Source of the DNA: Aliarcobacter sp.
GTDB taxonomy: Bacteria > Campylobacterota > Campylobacteria > Campylobacterales > Arcobacteraceae
Length of the DNA stretch: 64,000 nt
Reading direction: 5' to 3'
Assembly (NCBI GenBank): GCA_028689025.1
Contig: JAQTXA010000005.1
Coordinates: 100,955 to 164,954, forward strand
The translations under genes and the position numbers were made by a program. A model generated the notes under the pieces. That model ran no database searches. It was not told where the DNA came from and worked only from the letters and a program-made list of their open reading frames with translations. Positions 17,605 through 26,366 of the stretch are shown piece after piece (position 1 is the stretch's first letter; each line of letters begins with the position of its first letter).

Positions 17605-17952
17605 GTGAGTGATAAAACAGGTGGAAGACATCTTTTATTGGAAAAGAAAATAAGAGATTTAAAAATTTATATAGGGGTAATGCTAAGACATTACCCTAGA
17701 TATGAAAAATTTGCATTAGCAAATGAGATAAGAATAAATGTAGTTAATATGCAAAAAATGGTTCTTATTGCAGGTAAAAAATATCATAAAAAAACAGATT
17801 TAAGAGACTTGGATATTGAACATGAAATGTTAAGACAAAATATTTTAATTTCTTTTCAATGTGAATATATCAATGAAAAAAGATTTGAATTTGTCAATAA
17901 AAATATTGATGAAATAGGTAGGCTGTTAGGCGACTGGTTTACTAAATTATAA
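17605..17952 (+). CDS. avd: DGR accessory variability determinant Avd (outer)
   Basis: 115 residues from a GTG start, 17 bp after the variable protein. All-helical with the S23/Avd four-helix-bundle look: MLRHYPRYEKFALANEIRIN, KKYHKKTDLRDLDIEHEMLR, and NIDEIGRLLGDWF at the end. Avd forms a barrel that binds the reverse transcriptase and template RNA and is needed for mutagenic cDNA synthesis in the Bordetella phage system. It shares the H-[YF]-P-R-[YH]-E-K motif with the inner phage's Avd. Confidence 0.9.
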   Translation: MSDKTGGRHLLLEKKIRDLKIYIGVMLRHYPRYEKFALANEIRINVVNMQKMVLIAGKKYHKKTDLRDLDIEHEMLRQNILISFQCEYINEKRFEFVNKNIDEIGRLLGDWFTKL

Positions 17953-17976
17953 ATTAAAGGGTTGTATTTCTCTTAT

Positions 17977-18089
17977 GTTGCCGTTGCGTGGTGGGAATTG
18001 GAACAATGGTTCGAATGCAGGGCTTTTCGCTCTGAATCTGAATAATCCTCGTTCTAATGTGAACACGAATGTTGGGTTTCGTCCAGACT
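17977..18089 (+). ncRNA. DGR template repeat TR1 with RNA spacer
   Basis: Template copy of VR1 lying 24 bp after avd. It contains 24 adenines by hand count, 14 of which are substituted in VR1. It would encode LRGGNWNN...NLNNPRSNVNTNVGFR, rich in AAY codons, the design that lets adenine mutagenesis give most amino acids without stops. No ORF uses it. The following 154 bp (18090-18243) are non-coding up to the RT and should form the structured spacer of the DGR RNA; they contain the hairpin CCCGTA-TCCTT-TACGGG (18157-18173). Confidence 0.92.
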
Positions 18090-18243
18090 GTATAGCTTTT
18101 CTTGAAGTCTTTAATTAAATATTAAAGAATGTATGTTGTATAGGGTAGAAATATGACCCGTATCCTTTACGGGACAAAGTAAGTGCTAGAACAATATTAG
18201 TTTTAAACTTTATATTTTCTGTAAGTCACATAAAAGGTATTAA

Positions 18244-19317
18244 ATGGGAAAGATATTTGAACAAATTATAAAAGTTGAAAATGCTTTAAAATCTTTTAAA
18301 ATGATAAGAAGAGGTCATTCTGAAAACTATTCAATGTTAAAGTTTGAAAGCAATCTAATGACTAATATATCAAATATTTTAGAAAGTGTTACAAATAAAC
18401 TTTATAGCGTTACAGGATATAGAACTCTTGTTGTAAGAGAGCCTAAAGAGAGAAATATATACGCCCCATATATTCAGGATAGATTAGTTCAACAAATGAT
18501 TTATTCTGTTATTGAGCCTTTTCTTGATAAAAAAATGGATAACTATTCTTGTGCATGTAGAACTGGCAAAGGTGTAGATTATGCCAGAAATAAATGCCAA
18601 AGAATTATGAGAAAAAAAACTTCAATTTGGTATGTAAAACTAGATATAGATAAATATTTTGCTTCAATAAATCATGAAGTATTAAGAAATATATTGAGCA
18701 AACATATCAAAGATAAAGAAGTTATTGAATTGTTAAATAAATTTATAGGCAATGGTTTTGGTGAAAAAGGCATTCCTATAGGTAATTTATTAAGTCAATT
18801 GTTTGCAAATTTATATCTTAATGAATTAGATAATTTTATTAGACATAAAACAGCAACAAAAGATTATGTTAGATATATGGATGATTTTATTTGTTTTACT
18901 GATACAAAAGAAGAAGCAAATGAAATAAAAAAACAAATTTTTAAGTTTATTGAAGAAAAATTAAAATTATCAATTGATAATAGAAAAGTAAAACTTCAAC
19001 AAACTAAGTATGGAATAGTATTTTTAGGTCATAAAATAAAACCAAAAAATCAAATTTTATCAAGAACAAAAACTAGAAAGTTAAGACAAAACATAAAAAA
19101 ATATATTAGAAGCAATATGGGTATAAACCTGCATCATACTTTTACGAATATTATTCCAAAAGATGATACCGGTTTTTTAAAAACAATTATTGCTCAATAT
19201 AACAGCGTGAATTTTAATCTTATACAAAAGATTCTAATTCTGAAAGCACTATGTAAAAAATTTAATATTTTCTTATGTGGTGGAAAATTCAATTTAAAGG
19301 AAAAATTATGGATTTAA
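18244..19317 (+). CDS. DGR reverse transcriptase (outer)
   Basis: 357 residues with AAAGG before the ATG. RT motifs in order: LDIDKYFASI with catalytic Asp134/136, the DGR-typical IPIGNLLSQ (177-185), active-site YMDD (211-214), and IVFLGHKI. The C-terminal ~90 residues are basic and contain no intron-type X/endonuclease domain. It copies the TR RNA into cDNA with errors at adenines. Its last 10 bp overlap the tail sheath gene, so the DGR cassette is embedded in the late tail operon. Confidence 0.93.
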   Translation: MGKIFEQIIKVENALKSFKMIRRGHSENYSMLKFESNLMTNISNILESVTNKLYSVTGYRTLVVREPKERNIYAPYIQDRLVQQMIYSVIEPFLDKKMDNYSCACRTGKGVDYARNKCQRIMRKKTSIWYVKLDIDKYFASINHEVLRNILSKHIKDKEVIELLNKFIGNGFGEKGIPIGNLLSQLFANLYLNELDNFIRHKTATKDYVRYMDDFICFTDTKEEANEIKKQIFKFIEEKLKLSIDNRKVKLQQTKYGIVFLGHKIKPKNQILSRTKTRKLRQNIKKYIRSNMGINLHHTFTNIIPKDDTGFLKTIIAQYNSVNFNLIQKILILKALCKKFNIFLCGGKFNLKEKLWI

Positions 19318-20429
19318 ACTTTGGTATAAATGGAAGTTTTGGTGTAGCTGCTGCAAGACCAATAACAATAAGTTCTTCAACTCCAATTGGAATTGTTGCA
19401 ACTGCAGATGTGGGTGATTTTGGATTAATGAAATTTAACAATGCAGATGAAGGTTTGGAATATATTAAAAGTAAGAATATTGCTAATGGAACACTTGAAG
19501 CAGTATTAACAGGAATATCACTTCAAGCTGTAAATTGTCCATTAGTAGTATTTGTTTGTTTATTAAGCCAGGATGCAGCAATAAATAAAACAAATGTATT
19601 AGATGGATTAGATGAATTAAAGAAAGCAGACCCATTGACTGGAATTAATCTTAAAAATGGACTTATTATTGCACCTTTTTATTCAACTGATATTGAAGTT
19701 GCAGCCAAAATGGACAGCATTTCTACAAAATTATGGACAACAGGAATTACTGATAATTTTAGTGATGATGAAGCCGGTGTATCAGATTATGTAAGTAATT
19801 TTGGTAGTAAATATTTATTAATTGGTCATGGTAAATATAAGGCTGATGGGAAAATTATTCCATTTAGCGCACTTATGGCAGGACTTATTGCTTATCATGA
19901 TGGAAATACTACTTTTGGATGGTCTCAAAATCATTCAAACAGAATTGCATTAGGCGTAGCAGGAACTGAAAGAGTTATTGAATACCTGGAAGGTAGTGAT
20001 TGTGAAGCAAGAAGATTAAGACAAAAATCAGTATCTATGATTGTTAAAGATGTAGGTTGGAGAACTTACGGATTTGAAACAACAGACATTGATCCAATAT
20101 GGCAGTCTTTAGATAGAGTTAGAACTTTCCATAGACTTTTAGCTGCAATTATAACTGCTAGTAAATGGGCAAGAGATAGAGAGGCAGACCAACTTATTTG
20201 GGTAAAAAAATCTATAGTTGAATTTATGAATGAGCTAAAAGGAAATAGTGTAGTAATTGGTTTTGATGTTTATTTTGATTCTGAAAAAAATACTAAAGCA
20301 ACAGTAACTGCAGGTAAATTTTATTTAACTGTAAAAGTTCAAGATATGCCAAGTATTAGAGAATTAAATATAGAGTTAGTTTATGCAGATGATTGGGGTG
20401 ACACTCTAATCAATTATATTAATGGTTAA
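19308..20429 (+). CDS. Tail sheath protein (P2 FI-like)
   Basis: 373 residues from ATG 19308 with AAAGG upstream (the frame is open further 5' inside the RT gene). FGVAAARPITISSSTPIGIV, DCEARRLRQKSVSMI and ETTDIDPIWQSLDRVR are shared with the inner phage sheath at 47403. It forms the contractile sleeve. Start overlaps the RT gene end. Confidence 0.9.
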   Translation: MDLNFGINGSFGVAAARPITISSSTPIGIVATADVGDFGLMKFNNADEGLEYIKSKNIANGTLEAVLTGISLQAVNCPLVVFVCLLSQDAAINKTNVLDGLDELKKADPLTGINLKNGLIIAPFYSTDIEVAAKMDSISTKLWTTGITDNFSDDEAGVSDYVSNFGSKYLLIGHGKYKADGKIIPFSALMAGLIAYHDGNTTFGWSQNHSNRIALGVAGTERVIEYLEGSDCEARRLRQKSVSMIVKDVGWRTYGFETTDIDPIWQSLDRVRTFHRLLAAIITASKWARDREADQLIWVKKSIVEFMNELKGNSVVIGFDVYFDSEKNTKATVTAGKFYLTVKVQDMPSIRELNIELVYADDWGDTLINYING

Positions 20430-20440
20430 GGAGTTTTAAA

Positions 20441-20944
20441 ATGAGTAATTTACCACAAACAATGAGAGATATAAATATCTTTATTGATGGAATAGGACAT
20501 CTAGGTACAAGTGAAGAATTTGAATTACCAAAGATAAATCAAAAGAAGTTTTCACAGGAATTTGGTGGGTTTGAAAGAGAAGTTTTAACTGGTTCTTTTG
20601 AAAAGATGGAAGCAAATGTTACTTTAAATGAATATTCAGCAGCTGTTTTTACTGCAATGGCATTAGGTAATGTTACAGGCTTAGGAGTAAATTTAACTGT
20701 AAAAGGTTCTATTTTCCAAGATGGAAAAAGTAAACAGGCATTAGCAACTATTCAAGGGAACATAGATATTGATGACGGTTCTTGGAAAGCAAACGAGCAA
20801 GTAAAAAGAAAATTAAAAATTTCTGTAAATATGTATGCAATGGAAATAGATGGTAAACAAGCATGCCTATTTGATGTAAACCACATGATAGCAATTATTG
20901 ACGGTGTTGATTTTTTAGCAACACTTAGAAGCCATATACAATAA
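20441..20944 (+). CDS. Tail tube protein (P2 FII-like)
   Basis: 167 residues. MRDINIFIDGIGHLGTSEEF and LPKINQKKFSQEFGGFEREV fit the P2 gpFII family. It builds the inner tube. It is the last outer-prophage gene before the Mu-like insertion; its stop is 4 bp before the duplicated target. The next tail gene (E) is 33.9 kb away. Confidence 0.88.
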   Translation: MSNLPQTMRDINIFIDGIGHLGTSEEFELPKINQKKFSQEFGGFEREVLTGSFEKMEANVTLNEYSAAVFTAMALGNVTGLGVNLTVKGSIFQDGKSKQALATIQGNIDIDDGSWKANEQVKRKLKISVNMYAMEIDGKQACLFDVNHMIAIIDGVDFLATLRSHIQ

Positions 20945-20953
20945 AAAGGTAAA

Positions 20954-21355
20954 TGTAAGGGGGTAGATGAAATGATAGTGCCAAATATTTTGCGCTTACC
21001 TTTTTGAAGCCCCATTTTTAGGGCGTTTGTTTGAAGTTGTAGTTTATTTCATCTGCAAATTTTAGGACGCTTTTTTTCCTACCACTCCCAAAAGCCGTTT
21101 ATTTCTCCCAAAAGCCCACTCAAAAGCGATACTTTTTCCAATGTATAAAGAGCCTTTAAACGCCGTATAAAGCGATTTTAAACGGTATTTTATAGCTCAT
21201 CCCGCCGTGATGGAAAATAGGCGGAATTTTAGAGCGTGTGATGAGGTGATGTGAAATTGCAAAAAGTAGAGAAACGAACATACTATTTTTAAGAAACGAA
21301 CATTTTAAAAAGAGAAACGAACATTGAGAAACGAACATTTCACCGTTTAAAATTT
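20954..21355. promoter_or_regulatory. Left end of the Mu-like prophage: transposase sites and repeats
   Basis: 402 bp without a gene. Contents: terminal TGTAA, TGAAATGATAGT (20968-20979), a degenerate copy TGAAGTTGTAGT (21032-21043), TTTAAACGG motifs at 21177-21185 and (inverted) 21343-21351, and four copies of AGAAACGAACAT (21270-21281, 21292-21303, 21313-21324, 21327-21338). The first elements fit MuA end-binding sites; the AGAAACGAACAT array is of unknown use. Confidence 0.65.
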
Positions 21356-22009
21356 TTATCGACAAAGTGACTCGCACGGAGTACCGTCTTTGTCTTTGTC
21401 AAGAGCAGACACGCCACACTCCTCAAGATAAAATCTCGCCTCGGCACATGTTGTCATTTGCTTACATGTACGCTTTGAGCCACACTCTTTTTTTGATGAG
21501 GTCTTTTGAGCTGTCGGCTTTGAGTCTTGTTTGGCTGATTTTTTGCCTTTGCGGTACTCCCACGGAGGTGTCGTCTCCGACATACTCCATAAACCCTCTT
21601 TTGACGCTTTTGCCTCTGCCTCTGCTTTGAAGTATCGCTGGTCTGATGCGTACTGACGATAAACCCATGCTAAGCCCTCTTTGACTTGCTGAAGATTTGC
21701 CTCGGTTCCCTCACAATATACAATCGCAACGCTTCTTTGGTATCTGTCTGTCGTTTCGACTTTGGCTTTGGCTTCTTTGCCGTAGCACATTCGGGAGAGG
21801 CTTTGTTTTGATGCACTGCCAAAGTCTTGAGTGCTTTCGGGTGCGTCTATCTGAGCGAGACGGATTTTGTGTTGTGTCTTTGAGCTGTCGAGAATGGTGA
21901 GCGTGTCGCCGTCGTGAACTCCGACAACCTTGCCGGTGATGTCTGCTCCATATAAAGATGAAAGAAGAGCTACGAAAAGCAGTGTTTTAGAAAGGACGGA
22001 ATTTTGCAC
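21356..22009 (-). CDS. Secreted thermonuclease-like nuclease with Excalibur domain
   Basis: 217 residues from a GTG start (complement 22007-22009) with AGGAG six bases upstream. Residues 1-22 are a signal peptide (SKTLLFVALLSSLYGA). Residues 23-150 are a staphylococcal-nuclease fold with the Ca/catalytic pattern: DGDT (33-36), R50, D55, E58, R92. The C-terminus has an Excalibur-type Ca-binding DKDKDGTPCE. It should cut DNA outside the cytoplasm. It overlaps the repressor gene by 23 bp in the same orientation, so it should be expressed in lysogens: a lysogenic-conversion (moron) gene. Confidence 0.85.
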   Translation of the reverse strand: MQNSVLSKTLLFVALLSSLYGADITGKVVGVHDGDTLTILDSSKTQHKIRLAQIDAPESTQDFGSASKQSLSRMCYGKEAKAKVETTDRYQRSVAIVYCEGTEANLQQVKEGLAWVYRQYASDQRYFKAEAEAKASKEGLWSMSETTPPWEYRKGKKSAKQDSKPTAQKTSSKKECGSKRTCKQMTTCAEARFYLEECGVSALDKDKDGTPCESLCR

Positions 22010-22652
22010 GGACGACTCCTATTATATTAATGTATTGAAGCTCATCATCTTTGAGCATGATGTCTTCGTAGCTTTTGTTTGTTGAGATGAGCTTGACCCA
22101 TTTTTGGAACGGGTCACGGAGGAGTCTTTTGACATAGACTTCGCCGTTGACATTTGCGATCACTATCTCATTATTTCTTGCTTCATCGGTACGCTCGACG
22201 ATGACATACTCTCCGTTTGATATGAACGGCTCCATGCTGTCGCCTTGGACTCCTATGATGTCAAGATTTTTAAAGACCTTGAGTCCGAGGATATTTGAGA
22301 GGAATGAGCGGCTTATCTCAAGCGGCTCCGGTAGCTCATCGCCATTGATGTAACCATAGCCAGCGGCAGCAGTAGTATCGTGGTAAAAGTTTATTGTAAC
22401 GATGTCGCTACTGTAGCTTTTAATCATATTTTTATGCTCATTTACATCAGGCTCTTTGCCCGTCAATAGATATTCAAGAGAGATACCTTCATTTTTTGAA
22501 AGTAAGTCAAGTCTCTTTGTTGGTATGTTGTCTCTATTCTTCCAAGTGTCGAGCGTGCCGTATGGTATGCCCCACTTCTCGCATAGTTCCTTATCCGTAA
22601 AAACGCCAAAATGCTTTCTTATCCTCTCAAGGATACTTTCAATTCTTTTCAT
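21987..22652 (-). CDS. Mu-like prophage repressor, HTH plus S24 peptidase
   Basis: 221 residues. N-terminal HTH (residues 10-45: KELCEKWGIPYGTLDTWKNR), linker, and LexA/CI-type S24 domain with nucleophile Ser in GVQGDSMEP and the catalytic-type Lys in GEVYVKRLL. It keeps the inner prophage silent and should self-cleave on RecA activation. Unlike Mu c, which uses ClpXP turnover, this implies SOS-type induction (inference). Divergent from the Ner-like gene across a 346-bp control region. Confidence 0.88.
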   Translation of the reverse strand: MKRIESILERIRKHFGVFTDKELCEKWGIPYGTLDTWKNRDNIPTKRLDLLSKNEGISLEYLLTGKEPDVNEHKNMIKSYSSDIVTINFYHDTTAAAGYGYINGDELPEPLEISRSFLSNILGLKVFKNLDIIGVQGDSMEPFISNGEYVIVERTDEARNNEIVIANVNGEVYVKRLLRDPFQKWVKLISTNKSYEDIMLKDDELQYINIIGVVRAKFRPF

Positions 22653-22998
22653 TTTCCCTCCAAACTACTTGACAATACTTTCAAAACACATTATAATTAC
22701 TGCAATATATGAGGCAATTATATCAGAAATGACAGTAATTTCCTCTAAATATTGTGTTTTTTTACAATCTGCGGTGTGCTTATGCTTAAAACTACGACCA
22801 GCACCGCCATTTTTGAATGTAAATACTTTCAAAAATGATGTCAAAAGATTAGGACTGGGGATAGAGTGCCTAATTGCCGATGCCCACACTAAAGCCGCTC
22901 CTTTATGGGCAGCTTCACTGTGGACATCTGTTTGCTCCAAAACCTCCATTTGTGGGCGGTTTTGGTGTGAATAAAACACACACGAAAGGATAAGAGAG
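22653..22998. promoter_or_regulatory. Early control region of the Mu-like prophage
   Basis: 346 bp without a gene, between the divergent repressor and Ner-like genes. A consensus promoter TTGACA (22669-22674), 17-bp spacer and TATAAT (22692-22697) points rightward. AATTACTG (22695-22702) and its inverse CAGTAATT (22733-22740) straddle the expected start and look like an operator. A hairpin CCAAAACC...GGTTTTGG spans 22937-22965, just before the first early gene; it has no T-run. Confidence 0.7.
22669..22697 (+). promoter_or_regulatory. Consensus sigma-70 early promoter
   Basis: Exact TTGACA and TATAAT hexamers at the optimal 17-bp spacing. Transcription would start near 22704 and run into the Ner-like and transposase genes. 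Nothing else in the window matches so well. The symmetrical AATTACTG/CAGTAATT sites overlapping its start suggest repression by the S24 repressor or Ner. Confidence 0.8.
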
Positions 22999-23277
22999 AT
23001 GAAAGAAATGCCGGACATGAGACAGTATTTTATTGATAACTGCATCAATTTTGCGGCTTTTGCACGAAAACACGAACTCGACGAAACGATACTCTCAAAA
23101 GTGCTCAGCGGAAAGCTGAAAGGTGAGAGAGACCGTGGAGGCGAAGACGGACGAACTGCAAAAGTAGTCAAGGTTCTTTGGGAACTTGGGATTTGGAAAG
23201 GCGAGAAGCCGAAAATATTACAAAAAATCGAAAATGACGAGCGGGGGGGGGTAACACCTCTAACGCACTCTAACTAA
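22999..23277 (+). CDS. Ner-like early regulator with poly-G tract
   Basis: 92 residues; GGATAAGAGAG precedes the ATG. NCINFAAFARKHELDETILS is a plausible HTH, and first place in the early operon matches Mu ner. Nine consecutive Gs at 23243-23251 code Gly-Gly near the C-terminus; loss of one G gives an immediate TAA, gain of one changes the last residues. Such tracts are typical phase-variable sites in Campylobacterota. Confidence 0.6.
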   Translation: MKEMPDMRQYFIDNCINFAAFARKHELDETILSKVLSGKLKGERDRGGEDGRTAKVVKVLWELGIWKGEKPKILQKIENDERGGVTPLTHSN

Positions 23278-23290
23278 AGGAGCGTTGCCC

Positions 23291-25360
23291 ATGTATGTAG
23301 AAACGAAAATCGCATCGGTAGTGTATGGAGTAACTGAGAGGGCTTTGCAAAATGCCGTCAAAAGAGACTCCGACAAATACAACTATCGCTACATCGACGG
23401 TGTGGGCAGAGGCGGCAAAAAACTACTTATTAAAGTTGACGAGGTCGAGCTTGCAGTCGCAATCGACAAAGGCGAACTTGAGGAGTCAATCACTATTTAT
23501 GAAGAGCTGCCCGAGGGCGGTCTTGGAGAGGTAGCTTGGAATGACTTTAACGGCGAACCAAAAGAGATAAGCGTCAAGGAAGAGCCGGAGATAAAAACGG
23601 CAAAACCTAAAGCAGACAAAGAGGTCAAATACTTTGAGCTTGACGAAGAGCAAAAGCGAGAGGCTACTGAGCGTCTGCGAATACTCAAAGACTGGGATGA
23701 GTACAGAAAAGAGGGAGTGGCGACCTCGAAATTTTGCGATAACAAAAACCGCTTCGATCCTACACTAAAGCTAAGCGAGCAAAAGCTGTATCGCTGGCAG
23801 AGAGACTATAAAGAAAAAGGGATTGTCGGCTTGGCTGATATGAGAGGCAAGGCAAGAGCGGGTAAGACAACGCTCAAGCCTTGGATGCAAGACTTTGTGT
23901 TAGCACAATTCAGAGCCTTTGGAGCCGGAGGTATCAACTATCTCCAGTTATGGGATGCGTTGCATGAGGAGGCAGCTCGCAAAGGCGAGTGCGATTATAT
24001 CAAGTTCATCAAAAAAGAGCAAAAGCCTCTTTGCGACTACGGCACCATCAAACGCTTTATTGACAACTACTATAAAAACAATCGGCTTGAGTATGTGATG
24101 GTCACGCTGGGCGAAGACAAAGCGAAAAGCTACTTGCAACCTGCAATGGGCAATCAAAAAGAGCTCATCATCAGACGCAATCAGTGCTGGCAAGTTGACT
24201 CATCGCCTCTTGACGCAATGGTACGAGATGGAGATAACGGGACTGCCTTTAGACCAAACATCCTCTCAATCGTGGATGTGTTCAGCGGTCGAAGCGTGAT
24301 GAGCTTAGAGCGAACATCAAACGCTCTCTCACTTGTCCGCTTGCTATGGAAAGCGTTGGAGAAATTTGGAAAGCCTGAGTACATCAAAGGTGACAACGGA
24401 AAAGACTATCTATCCAAACAGTTTCAAGAGCTGCTGAGCGGTCTTGGTATCGACTACGACAGAGCGATTGCTTATGCCGGTGATGAGAAAGGATTTGTTG
24501 AGAGACACTTCCGAACGGTTCAGCATAGCGGTATCAGCTTTACACCAGGATACATCGGAAACAGCTTGGCAAAGCGTGAGATGATAGAGCAGAGAACGCC
24601 AAAGCGAGACCGAAAAGCAAAAGACCAATTTGGGAATGTGAAAAAGACAAACCAGCTGCACCTTTTGACATTCGAGCAAATGAAGATGAGGCTTGACACT
24701 GAGGTTGCCAAATGGGACATCATGCGTATCAGACGCAAAAATGAGTCTCCGATGGATAGATGGAACTCGGACGATACGGCAATCAGAAAAGTCGCTTACG
24801 AAGAGTTCATCTTGTATGCGGGTAGAGCCGACATCAGAACGGTCGCTAAAAAAGGTATCGAATACGAAGCGTTGCGCTTTGTTGGAGACTCACTGCCTCC
24901 GGTCGGTACCAAAGTGGTATGCAGAGCAAACATCGACAACGCTCAAGAGATATTTGTTTTCTCGCTCACTGGAGATTTTATCTGCCGAGCCTACGACAAA
25001 GAGATTGCTCTTATGTCAGCAGAGCAGTACAAGGCGGTCAAAAAGGTTTTCAAAGAGGAGATGCGTCAAGTCAGAGGCGTTATCAAATCAGCGGAGTTCA
25101 GTGCATTTACACGGCTTGCAATCGAGGAGGACTTCGAGCGTATGCTGGAGGAGCACAAAGAGTCGCTTAAACCTCAGAAAATAGAAGCGGTCAATAGTGA
25201 TGTCGTCGCAGATGTCAGAGAGAAGCTTCGAGAGCAAAGAGAGGTTGACAGCATAAAAGAGCGTGTCTTTGACATAGACTCAATGATGATGCCAAACAGC
25301 GAAAAGCGAAACAAGCTGAGCTGGGACAGCGTCATCGAGCGAGCGGTCAATTGGAGTTGA
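23291..25360 (+). CDS. Mu-like transposase A (DDE)
   Basis: 689 residues from ATG 23291, chosen because AAGGAG lies 8 bases upstream; a TTG two codons earlier is too close to it. N-terminal MuA-type DNA-binding winged helix (SVVYGVTERALQNAVKRDSD), central end-binding region, then the RNase H-fold catalytic core with D303 (CWQVDSSPLD), D368 (YIKGDNGKDY) and E404 (KGFVERHFRT), and a C-terminal MuB/ClpX-interaction region. It pairs the TG...CA ends and joins them to target DNA with 5-bp staggered cuts, agreeing with the GTAAA duplication. Confidence 0.95.
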   Translation: MYVETKIASVVYGVTERALQNAVKRDSDKYNYRYIDGVGRGGKKLLIKVDEVELAVAIDKGELEESITIYEELPEGGLGEVAWNDFNGEPKEISVKEEPEIKTAKPKADKEVKYFELDEEQKREATERLRILKDWDEYRKEGVATSKFCDNKNRFDPTLKLSEQKLYRWQRDYKEKGIVGLADMRGKARAGKTTLKPWMQDFVLAQFRAFGAGGINYLQLWDALHEEAARKGECDYIKFIKKEQKPLCDYGTIKRFIDNYYKNNRLEYVMVTLGEDKAKSYLQPAMGNQKELIIRRNQCWQVDSSPLDAMVRDGDNGTAFRPNILSIVDVFSGRSVMSLERTSNALSLVRLLWKALEKFGKPEYIKGDNGKDYLSKQFQELLSGLGIDYDRAIAYAGDEKGFVERHFRTVQHSGISFTPGYIGNSLAKREMIEQRTPKRDRKAKDQFGNVKKTNQLHLLTFEQMKMRLDTEVAKWDIMRIRRKNESPMDRWNSDDTAIRKVAYEEFILYAGRADIRTVAKKGIEYEALRFVGDSLPPVGTKVVCRANIDNAQEIFVFSLTGDFICRAYDKEIALMSAEQYKAVKKVFKEEMRQVRGVIKSAEFSAFTRLAIEEDFERMLEEHKESLKPQKIEAVNSDVVADVREKLREQREVDSIKERVFDIDSMMMPNSEKRNKLSWDSVIERAVNWS

Positions 25361-25418
25361 ATTAACAGACTCTCCCATGGGAGGGTCGCTTAATCCAACA
25401 ATAAAAAGGAGAAAGATT

Positions 25419-26357
25419 ATGGATTTACAAAGTCAGATTTTGGAGTTTTTAGAAGCTCAGGGGATTAGTCAAAATAGGTTCGCAAAGACAATCGGAGTTA
25501 ATCCGGCTTATTTGAGTGGGTATATGCAGCAAGGAGATGATTACCAGTACAAAGATAAAGTCATCGCCCCTGCTAAAACATACATCGCAAATTATATCGA
25601 AAAGACAAGTAAAAGAAAAGAGGCAGAGCTTGAATTTGTGATGACAAGAGACGCAAAAAGCGTCTTTGCGGTTATCGAATGGGCGGTGATGGATGAGGAT
25701 ATGGCGGTCATCGTAGGTAAAGCCGGAACGGGCAAGAGTCGAACGCTCAGGGAGTTTGCAAAAAATCATCCTGAGTCCATCTTGATTGAAGCAACCATCA
25801 GCACCACGGCAAGAGACCTTTTCAAAAAGATTGCTGAGCTGCTTGGCTCTCAATACAAAGGAAGCCTCGACCTAACGGTGCGAGAGTGCGCTTCGATACT
25901 TCAAAAAAGCGAGAAGTTTATCATCATCGATGAGGCAGAGCACTTGCCTTATCGGGCTTTGGAGCTGCTTCGACGGATGTATGACTTCTCAAAGAGTCCT
26001 TTGATACTTGCCGGAACCAAAAAGCTCATCAAAAACCTCACCGGTGGCGAGAGTGATTATGACGAATATGAGCAGCTCAGCTCAAGAGTCGGTGGCAAGT
26101 GGATACTTCAAGGGCTCACTTATGCCAAAGAGAGCGAGGGCAAAGTCGTTGAGATAGACGATGACCTCAAGGCGGTCTGCAAGCTCTTTGGAATAAACGA
26201 CATTGCGACAGCGAAAACAATCAAACAGTTCACAAAAGGGAACTTCAGAAAAACAGAAAAGCTGCTCAAGCGTTCTGAGAGACTGGCAAAAAGCTACGGC
26301 ACGGAGATCACAAAAGATGTTATCGAGACTGCGGTCGAGATGTTACTGCTGAGATAG
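25419..26357 (+). CDS. MuB-like target-selection ATPase
   Basis: 312 residues from ATG 25419 (AAGGAG upstream). N-terminal lambda-repressor-like HTH (AQGISQNRFAKTIGVNPAYL), then an AAA+ ATPase with Walker A GKAGTGKS (100-107) and Walker B FIIIDEAEHL, and a C-terminal helical domain. MuB binds target DNA, delivers it to MuA and gives target immunity. It follows the transposase directly as in Mu. A short CTCCCATGGGAG palindrome lies between the two genes. Confidence 0.93.
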   Translation: MDLQSQILEFLEAQGISQNRFAKTIGVNPAYLSGYMQQGDDYQYKDKVIAPAKTYIANYIEKTSKRKEAELEFVMTRDAKSVFAVIEWAVMDEDMAVIVGKAGTGKSRTLREFAKNHPESILIEATISTTARDLFKKIAELLGSQYKGSLDLTVRECASILQKSEKFIIIDEAEHLPYRALELLRRMYDFSKSPLILAGTKKLIKNLTGGESDYDEYEQLSSRVGGKWILQGLTYAKESEGKVVEIDDDLKAVCKLFGINDIATAKTIKQFTKGNFRKTEKLLKRSERLAKSYGTEITKDVIETAVEMLLLR

Positions 26358-26366
26358 GAGGCGAAT

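Noticed and set aside
18244-19317. Group II intron or retron reverse transcriptase
   Set aside because: The DGR-type IPIGNLLSQ motif, Avd and an adenine-specific TR/VR pair are present; no maturase X/endonuclease domain, intron ends or msr/msd.
21367-22974. Several open frames on the plus strand opposite nuclease and repressor
   Set aside because: Antisense to well-recognised genes, no ribosome sites, no recognisable products.
23285-23290. TTG start of the transposase two codons upstream
   Set aside because: Too close to AAGGAG; ATG 23291 has proper spacing.
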